Below are positions 57,498 through 64,000 of a stretch of DNA of 64,000 bases, in pieces. The notes beneath the pieces are model-generated. The model worked only from the letters and a program-made list of their open reading frames with translations. It searched no databases and was not told the DNA's origin. How positions within the stretch are numbered: position 1 is the stretch's first letter; each line of letters begins with the position of its first letter. The translations under genes and the position numbers were made by a program. The stretch is from Anastrepha obliqua (taxonomy: Eukaryota; Arthropoda; Insecta; Diptera; Tephritidae): the NCBI RefSeq assembly GCF_027943255.1, contig NC_072893.1:29596001-29660000 (forward strand), in the 5' to 3' direction.

Positions 57498-58393
57498 ATG
57501 GCGTGGCGCTCAGTTGGTGCTGACAATGCGGACCTAATTAGGAAGATGAGAGGTAGTTGATCGAATTTATTTTCTGATTCGAAGGAATGTGATTGTGAAA
57601 ACAGTTACAGAATATATTTGTGCTTGTTGCAGATTACGGAATTATAGCTTCTGATAGTGTGGCTCAAGCAATGACCAAAACGGATCGAAGGCATTATTCT
57701 CCTCGAAATCCTTATATGGACGCACCACAGACAATCGGTTATGGCGTCACAATATCCGCTCCACATATGGTGAGTGTTACTATTCCATTTCATGATTTAT
57801 GAGTTTTTTAATTGTGCATATGCATCTTGGCAGCATGCTTTCGCACTGGAATATCTGCGCGATCAATTACGTCCTGGTGCTCATGTCCTTGATGTTGGTA
57901 GTGGCTCTGGTTATTTAACAGCTTGCTTTTTGCGATATATTGAAGAAAAAGGAGACGACGTTAATACACGAGTTATTGGTATTGAGCATCAGCCAGAACT
58001 TGTCGCGCAAAGTTTTCAAAATCTTAATGCAGATGACCCAAAGATGCTAGATTCGGGGAAGCTAATTATTGTTGGTGCGATTAAGAAACATGGTACTAAT
58101 TTCTTCTATTCATTAACTTCCTTTTTTCATTTTAACACGCAGAGGGCGATGGGCGAAAGGGTGTCCCAGAGCATGCTCCGTATGATGCTATTCATGTGGG
58201 CGCTGCTGCAGCTATAACACCCAAAGCTCTTTTAGAGCAGTTGGCAAATGGAGGACGGTTAATTGTTCCTGTTGGTCCGGAAGGGGGCGAGCAATACATG
58301 ACACAGTATGACAAAGATAGTGAAGGGAAAGTAAAGGAAACTAGACTGATGGGTGTCATGTACGTGCCGCTTACTGACTTGCATCGGTCTTGA
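57498..58393 (+). CDS. Pcmt: Protein-L-isoaspartate O-methyltransferase
   Basis: The exons are 57498-57552, 57633-57769, 57834-58074 and 58143-58393, giving 227 residues in unbroken phase, the usual length (about 226). The S-adenosylmethionine-binding motif I is [11 protein letters not shown] (82-92). The substrate-side signature [17 protein letters not shown] spans exons 2/3, and VEGDGRKG and [13 protein letters not shown] are also typical. Family knowledge: a cytosolic repair enzyme that methylates L-isoaspartyl residues of aged proteins so they can revert to aspartate. The MAWRSVG start is the canonical one. All three introns are 63-80 bp. No nearby functional partner is evident. Confidence 0.95.
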
Positions 58394-58657
58394 CTTGCTT
58401 TGGCGTTGAAAGTAGCCATCGTGATGCTCCTATTAGGATATATATTTTACCGTATTTGGGTTGGGCTACGATCTACAAACAAAATATAAAAATTTAGAAT
58501 GTGTATGGGAAGTAGTCGATTTTAATGACAGTATATGTAAATGGCTTTATTTATTGCATGCATCCATATTTGAAGGAAATATTTACTTTATAAATAATTG
58601 TTAATTCAGCTTGAAAACTTGAAGTGTTTTTATTATGGCAGGTGAATACGCTTAAAT

Positions 58658-58855
58658 ACTAAGGCGCATTCATTAAAGGTGGTAGCACTATACCAACAAC
58701 AATATTTTGTACATTTGATTGTCGCAGCAAAGTATTGGAAAAGTAGAAAACAAAAAATGATTTCACCTCGATTTATTCTGGGTTGACAGCCACATGGACA
58801 CGGCGAAAGAAAAAAACAGCAGATTTGCCGATACCACCTTTAATAAATACGCTTT
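58658..58855. mobile_element. hAT-like miniature element with GCTTAAAT duplication
   Basis: The inverted ends are AAGGCGCATTCATTAAAGGT and, from the right, AAAGCGTATTTATTAAAGGT, resembling the ends of the 38421/62029 family. The 8 bp GCTTAAAT occurs on both sides (58650-58657, 58856-58863). The left end has about three extra bases, so the exact boundary is uncertain. It is non-coding. Confidence 0.65.
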
Positions 58856-59184
58856 GCTTAAATTCTTACACTTTATAATTAAGAATTTAAGGTTAGCTTC
58901 TCATTTTGGGCACAAAAGTTTTCTAGGTGCGTAGACGTAATATTTAAAATTATTACTCAAAAAGTAGTCATTACATCAGCCTTTTAATCTATGGTATTGT
59001 TTATAAATTATTATGAATTATATGAAAATTTTTCTTAAAAACTGTTTATTTTTGCATAGGTTTCAAAAAATGCCCTTTTACAAAGGCTTTGTAGTTTATT
59101 GAAATTCGATTATTAAAAATGTCTTCTAAACGTTTGTAATACCTTACAAAATCTGTAATGATAGGCTACAAGAATATATATGAT

Positions 59185-59430
59185 TGGAGCGTACACCCTT
59201 TTTTGGATGTTTGGCCGAGCTCTTATTCGTGGCGTGCGTCTTGACCACAGTTTCAAGCCGACTCCGAACGGGAAAAATACACTTGAGGTTTGCCATTTCC
59301 TGTCGAGGGACGACCGCTATTAGAAAAATGTTTTCCTTTATTTTGGTGTTTTACCGAGATTCGAACCTACGTTTTCTCTGAATTCCGAGTGGCAATCACG
59401 CACCAACTGATTCGGCTACGGCGGCCAAAG
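59185..59430 (-). repeat. tRNA-derived SINE family S, near full length
   Basis: On the minus strand the head reads CCGTAGCCGAATCAGTTGGT, GCGTGATTGCCACTCGG, then GTAGGTTCGAATCTCGG. Box A (TAGCCGAATCAGTTGG) and box B (GGTTCGAATCTC) are spaced as in a tRNA. The common body follows and it ends at GTACGCTCC. This is the best-preserved head in the window. Confidence 0.75.
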
Positions 59431-59564
59431 AATACAAGATTGCGCCCTCCGAATTCGCCGTGCCGTCAGAGCCCATCAATAAACAAACCAACGGAAGTGG
59501 AATTACTTGTTTGTGAAGAAGAAGAGTAGACGAAAGCAATGGAAACAACCAAAGACAAGACATT

Positions 59565-59670
59565 CTCACGGGAGCCGGTTCTACGTTACCGGGATGACTC
59601 GGGGTTTTCCCGGCCAAGGGCTGCCGCACCAGTAAACTAGTCCTGTCTAGTGTACCATGCCCCCCCAATA
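59565..59670 (+). repeat. Family B repeat copy
   Basis: It reads GAGCCGGTTCTACGTTACC, GGGATGACTCGGGG and CCGGCCAAGGGCTGC, then CCTGTCTAGTGTACCATGCC. The last part is shared with 52160-52195 (CCCGTCTAGTGTACCGTACC) and 29000-29020. The hairpin part is missing. Confidence 0.5.
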
Positions 59671-60107
59671 AACACAAGAAACTATACGCCAACACAAACG
59701 TATAGTTGCCACGGCGTCTTCCCCATGAAAACGCAAACAAACTGCTTTTGGAGGCTTAATATTACTTCGGTTTCATTAGATTCATTACTTTAAATCTCAT
59801 AAATCAAAATACTACCAAGTTATTCACTGAATTTTTACAAATTTTTTTCTCCTACTTTCGTTTGTTTTGTATTGCGAAGGGATCTGACGTCAGACTTGTC
59901 AAAGTCGCGAAAAATAAAGTAACTGCTTTTTAATGGCGTCACCTTTGATACTCAATTCACCTTGCGGTTAATGTACATAAGCGGTTTCCATTTCGCCCGT
60001 ACATTTATTTTGTCCGGAATTCGGAACTCTTGAAAAACTATATTAAGTCGACTTTCAGATGAAATACGTTGTTCTTGAAAATGTTATTTATTTAATATTA
60101 CTTGCCG

Positions 60108-60412
60108 CCTTAGCCGAATAAGACGGTGCGTGACTACCAAGCGGTTGTGGGTAGGTTTGAATCTTCGTTGCAGGAAACAGCAAAATGATAGTAAAAGTTT
60201 TTTCTAATAGCGGTCGCCCCTCGGCAAGCGATGGTAATCCTCAGAGTGTATTTCTGCCATGAAAAAGCTCCTCAAAAAAGAAATGTATTCCGTTCGGGGT
60301 CGGCTTAAAACTGTAGATTCCTCCATTTGTGGAACAACATCAAGACGCTCGCCGCAAATAGGAGGAGGAGCTCGACCAAACACCTAACAGAAGTGTGCGC
60401 GCCAATTATTTA
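60108..60412 (+). repeat. tRNA-derived SINE family S, full-length copy
   Basis: The head GCCGCCTTAGCCGAATAAGA, CGGTGCGTGACTACC and GGTTTGAATCTTCG carries box A and a box B with one change. The body TAATAGCGGTCGCCCCTCGG, GTTCGGGGTCGGCTTAAAAC, CAACATCAAGACGC and GCAAATAGGAGGAGGAGCTC leads to the tail TGCGCGCCAATTATTTATTT. The length is about 305 bp. Confidence 0.75.
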
Positions 60413-60866
60413 TTTTACTTGTAACACAACAAAGTTTTCTTGTAAAACCTCCAAAAAATTTGTTTTCTTCGGATGACAGCTGCACGATAATAAACGATTG
60501 CCTATGTGTTCGTGGGGTAAGGGACATTTTTAACAACCTGCTTCTGCATTTGAGCAGCCCTGTTGAATTTGTTTTGTTATTGATTTGCGCAAAGTAGCTC
60601 TTGCATTTGTTTTTTAACTATGCTAAATATTTTAAACGATATCGTCCATAAAATTGTTCAAAAGCAAACAAACAAAATTTATAAACGGTAAATATTGGAA
60701 ATAAATTATGCTCTTCTGTTTGTTTAATATTTCCTAACCTTTGAAGAACATCCATGCACATATGTATACACTCGTAAGTTGAAACAATAACTTTAAATAA
60801 ACGGATGCCTTTACTTCATTGATTTGATATTTTTCCCAAGTTACATAAAATAAAATAAAAATCAAC

Positions 60867-61443
60867 ATGAAATTTCATCAGAATGAAGCTAAGAGTGAAG
60901 TGCAAATGCTGACGCCTCCTCCTCAAGGCGCTGGTGAAGGGGAGAATGTGGAAGATACTCCTGAATTATTGCTCAAAATGCTTGTGGATGCTGTTTGGAA
61001 ACTATGTATGTTCGGCTTTTGAATTTTTTTATTCATATTTTGTACATAATACATAAAATTTCAGGGATACAATTTAAGATTGCAGCTTCATTTGTAATGG
61101 TTGATCTGGGAGGCTACCAGCTGTTGGATAAGATGGTACAATGGTGTGTCAGAAATCCGCATAAAGCTATTTGTATTACAGCTGCACTTTTAGTTTTCCT
61201 ACTTCCATTCTTGATTATGTTAGGTATTGGGCTTTCAACTCTACTCATGACCCTTACCGGGTTTCTTGTTTTGGAAGGTAAATATGTGGACTTAGTTATA
61301 TGTCTATATTATGGTGTTTTTTAATATGTGAATAATCATTTTCAGGCATACTTTTGAGTATAGTTGCAGCGCTATTGATGGGTTGTGTGGGCTTCTTAGT
61401 TTTAGCAGTACTATTTGTGAAACAACTAAATCGAACAGCGTAA
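60867..61443 (+). CDS. LDAF1/promethin-like lipid-droplet membrane protein
   Basis: Three exons, 60867-61005, 61065-61277 and 61346-61443, give 149 residues. An acidic, Pro-rich N-terminus (to about 35) is followed by an amphipathic stretch. Two long hydrophobic segments follow (about 81-116 and 119-143) with a single polar break at LEG (116-118), then a short basic tail KQLNRTA. The pattern and the LEGILLS core resemble LDAF1/promethin (TMEM159), whose members seed lipid droplets with seipin in the ER; a fly member is CG32803. That assignment is from pattern, not alignment. AATAAA at 61635-61640 is a plausible poly(A) signal. The start Met has the fly context AACATGA and is the first Met of the frame. 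Confidence 0.7.
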
Positions 61444-61995
61444 ACTCGAGAGACTACACCAGGAATCATAATCGGGCAGGTTCCATCATTCACTTCCGAG
61501 TGAATTTTATTGAAATTTTCTGCCAATTGCGTTGGATTTCACTCGGAGGTGAATTACAGAACCTACCCGTATATGATTTTCTGCGAGAATCGCGTAGTAG
61601 AGCATAATTATGACAGAATTGTTTTAATAGAATTAATAAAATTATTTCTCGAATAAGTATTTAATGAGAGATGAAATTATAGTATTACTCCTGAAAGGTT
61701 TTAACGGCTGCAATTTACTTTTCAAAGCTAGTATAAACCTATGGAAGTCTTAGTTGATCCTGATACTATTTGAACTCTGTAAAAATAGGAGTAACCACTT
61801 TGATAAAAATGAGCGCCTTATTATCAAAGTTGAGTAACATTTCGACAGTTTAATACTAATGTATAGTAGATACAATAATTGTTGTAATCTCACTCAGTAG
61901 AAAATCAACATTTTATTTTGCAAAGTATCAAACTTTTTGTTGCGTATTCACGTGTGTTTTTTATTTGGCGCCCTTACTTCGGTACGAAATTACTT

Positions 61996-62245
61996 GGCTC
62001 CTATATGCTTGTGCAACAATATCAAGACCAAGGCGAACCCTACATGTATTTGTTGTTGCGTTTGGTCCAAGCATCACGTCAAAATCAGTAATCAAATGTA
62101 AACATACGAATGTAAACATGCCAATACATACAAACAAGGCATATCATTTTGACGTAGGGTGAATGCTATCACCTTAATAAATCCACCTTGATCAAGACGC
62201 ACACAACAAATTTTAGGAAGAGCTTGGTCAATTATCTAACCAAGC
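61996..62245 (+). repeat. SINE family S fragment split by a hAT-like element
   Basis: The left piece (TTGGCTCC...GTGCAACAATATCAAGAC) and the right piece (ATCAAGACGCACACAACAAA, GGAAGAGCTTGGTCAATTAT) join to match the SINE body GAACAACATCAAGACGCAC. The element 62029-62190 lies between them. Confidence 0.6.
62029..62190 (+). mobile_element. hAT-like miniature element, copy 2 (162 bp)
   Basis: It starts CAAGGCGAACCCTACATG and ends ATCCACCTTG. The 8-bp duplication ATCAAGAC is perfect (62021-62028, 62191-62198). Compared with 38421-38646 it lacks about 34 bp near the left end and about 30 bp near the right; the rest differs at few positions. Confidence 0.9.
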
Positions 62246-64000
62246 TTATTTCGCTGAAGCAACAGTTTTTGCATGTAATTTGTCTTAGCAAAAATATAAA
62301 ACAACAACAAATAAGCAAGTCCCTTTGACATTCCAATCGGGAAACCGTAACAAAAAAAGCAAATCAGCTGCTATACCGAATTTCCCTTATGCGGATTCGC
62401 CGTGTACCTAATGCTATGTTTGCATGCCACGTAATTCGCTATGCCATTCGCAACTCCCTTCCCAATAATTCTTCGAATTACAAAATTCGTCATTCAAAAA
62501 AACATACGATCACACAAGCAGTGATTAGTAATAAATTCACAAAAATAATCTACCAGTTCATATATGACAGATTATCTACTAAATTGGTAATCAGCTGCCA
62601 ATACAAGAAAGTGGCTTAGTAGAATATTTTAGTGTGTTTGTTTAATTATTAACAAAGTGAATAAAAGTCAAAGAGAAGCAATAGTTAATTTAATTGCGCG
62701 AAATGCTGCTAGTAATCGACAGTTAGGGGGCCCCGTTGGAAAATTGTATGACAACAATAAGCATGTGAAATTTGATACTACATTTTTTTAACAAGCAATA
62801 TCATGCTAAAGCGTCTATGGCCACACGATTTTTGCAAATTTGTTGTAATAATGTCTACAAACCTCTTTTATTTGCCGGCGCTCATTTTATTTAGTCCTTA
62901 CTTTGATGTTGCTTTTTACACTCGTAATAATAATTACCGTTATCAGAGAAAACACAGGGTATAGAAAAAAGAATCCTTATAATCTAAGTTTTTTTTTTTT
63001 TAATCCCGAATTTCTCAGTAATTACCTTGCGAACTATGAAGAAATCGTTGTCTTCAATAATTTTCATCGGCAATTTATTGAAATAAGTCGTTGCATGAGA
63101 ATTATCAGAGAAATTTCTAAGTTAATATTAAGTCAATTCTGAAAAGTTTTTAGCGGTTCATAAAATCGAAAACGGCTGTGGCTAATATCCCCACGTACGG
63201 CATTTATAATGAATAAAAAGCTAATTCAATTTTAATGGGAAACATTTTTTTTGCTAAATTCCTTTCATCAAATTTCGCGATAGAAGATAAAAGACTTTTT
63301 TATAAGAGCAATGAAATGAATTTTGATTTTGGTCCCTAGAATGTCAAAATCTGGAAACAAAGATTGATAGTTCGGCGCCACTTAAAATTTGACAATTTGG
63401 AAACCAGATAAAAAAAAACCTTAAATTGCAACCCCACTGATGCTACCTGTTTAATGTGCCTTGAGATTGTGTTTGATTGGCGCCAGCTTACGCCATTTTT
63501 TATTTATGCATTTTCTTTTTCTTGTGAAATGGAAGAAATAAATTAAACCAATCTTTGCTATTAAAATCTTAGTTTTAACTTACTTTTTTTCTTCATCACC
63601 GATGTTCAGACCAAATAAATCGTAATAATAAAAACAAAGAACGAGAAGGAGTAATTCACGAAATTCTTAGAGAGCGAAGTACGTGCCGTGTGAACATACC
63701 ATAACAAAGGATGTACGCATCAATAATAACAAAAATTATATTCTTTGCTCGGTATTTAATTGAAAAATTATATTTCTCGATAAGTTGTCGATAAGTCGAT
63801 TAACCTCTTTTTTTATTAATTTACGCAAATACAACTCTGCATATTCAGCGCATTTACGAAAGATGTCGAACATTTCAGCAAAGCGTTCGTGTCGTTTGAT
63901 TGTGAACTCATCTTGTGCTCAAAAATTTTCTCCTCTTAAAAAATTTATTTTTTTGTGAGAAAAAAGTGCGTTAAAGTAATTAAAAAGAGTGAAAAGGAGT
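62246..64000. other. AT-rich DNA; possible upstream region of a gene beyond the window
   Basis: Frames at 62389-62619 and 62903-63142 have no recognisable domain. CGATAA-type motifs cluster at about 63777-63800 (TCGATAAGTTGTCGATAAG). From there to the window end the sequence is ATG-poor and could be a 5' UTR on plus. This is weak evidence. Confidence 0.3.

Noticed and set aside
60108..60185. A genuine tRNA gene
   Set aside because: The box A and B text continues into the shared SINE body, lacks a clean acceptor stem and recurs in several copies.

Overview
The window is nuclear DNA from a fly. Intron-split genes have dipteran-type splice sites, intergenic DNA is AT-rich, promoters carry TATCGATA (DRE-type) motifs, and the proteins look most like fly families. 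The repeat content (tRNA-derived SINEs, mariner and Tc1 remnants, TTAGG-ended LINE fragments) fits a higher fly with a repeat-rich genome. A tephritid fruit fly is my best guess, but the species is inferred and not read from the sequence.

Layout. Positions 1-27,200 hold no convincing protein gene. They contain LINE remnants (808-1075, 3550-4085, 10185-12245, 17140-17655, 20030-20910), Tc1/mariner derivatives, tandem arrays (5283-5830, 14270-15310) and a dense block of TTAA-flanked miniature elements (13418-13856, 21462-26263). Positions 27,226-61,443 hold seven genes that I could assemble exon by exon with consistent reading phase: insomniac/KCTD5-like (minus), acyl-CoA-binding protein (plus), Rabenosyn-5 (minus), FHIP/CG3558-like (plus), TUG/ASPSCR1-like (minus), protein-L-isoaspartate methyltransferase (plus) and an LDAF1/promethin-like membrane protein (plus). 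Positions 61,450-64,000 hold repeats and possibly the upstream region of a gene beyond the window.

The genes are housekeeping or cell-biology genes and do not form an operon or pathway. One thematic link is that Rabenosyn-5 and FHIP, both early-endosome/Rab5-linked in other animals, lie head to head. TUG (a p97-binding UBX protein), ACBP (acyl-CoA carrier) and LDAF1 (lipid-droplet seeding) are independent.

I found no new protein system. The most unusual content is the transposon stratigraphy. At least five families of short elements begin with a run of G, have matching inverted ends and sit exactly in TTAA, which is the signature of piggyBac-type transposition. They are inserted into one another, so insertion order can be read from the sequence. 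There is also a TA-flanked element whose internal unit of about 52 bp has expanded to roughly 20 copies, next to a 221-bp single-unit relative; 8-bp-TSD (hAT-like) miniature elements; a dead Tc1 hit by a second mariner; and a mariner 35 bp from a splice donor. All family names for repeats (B to K) are labels made up here.
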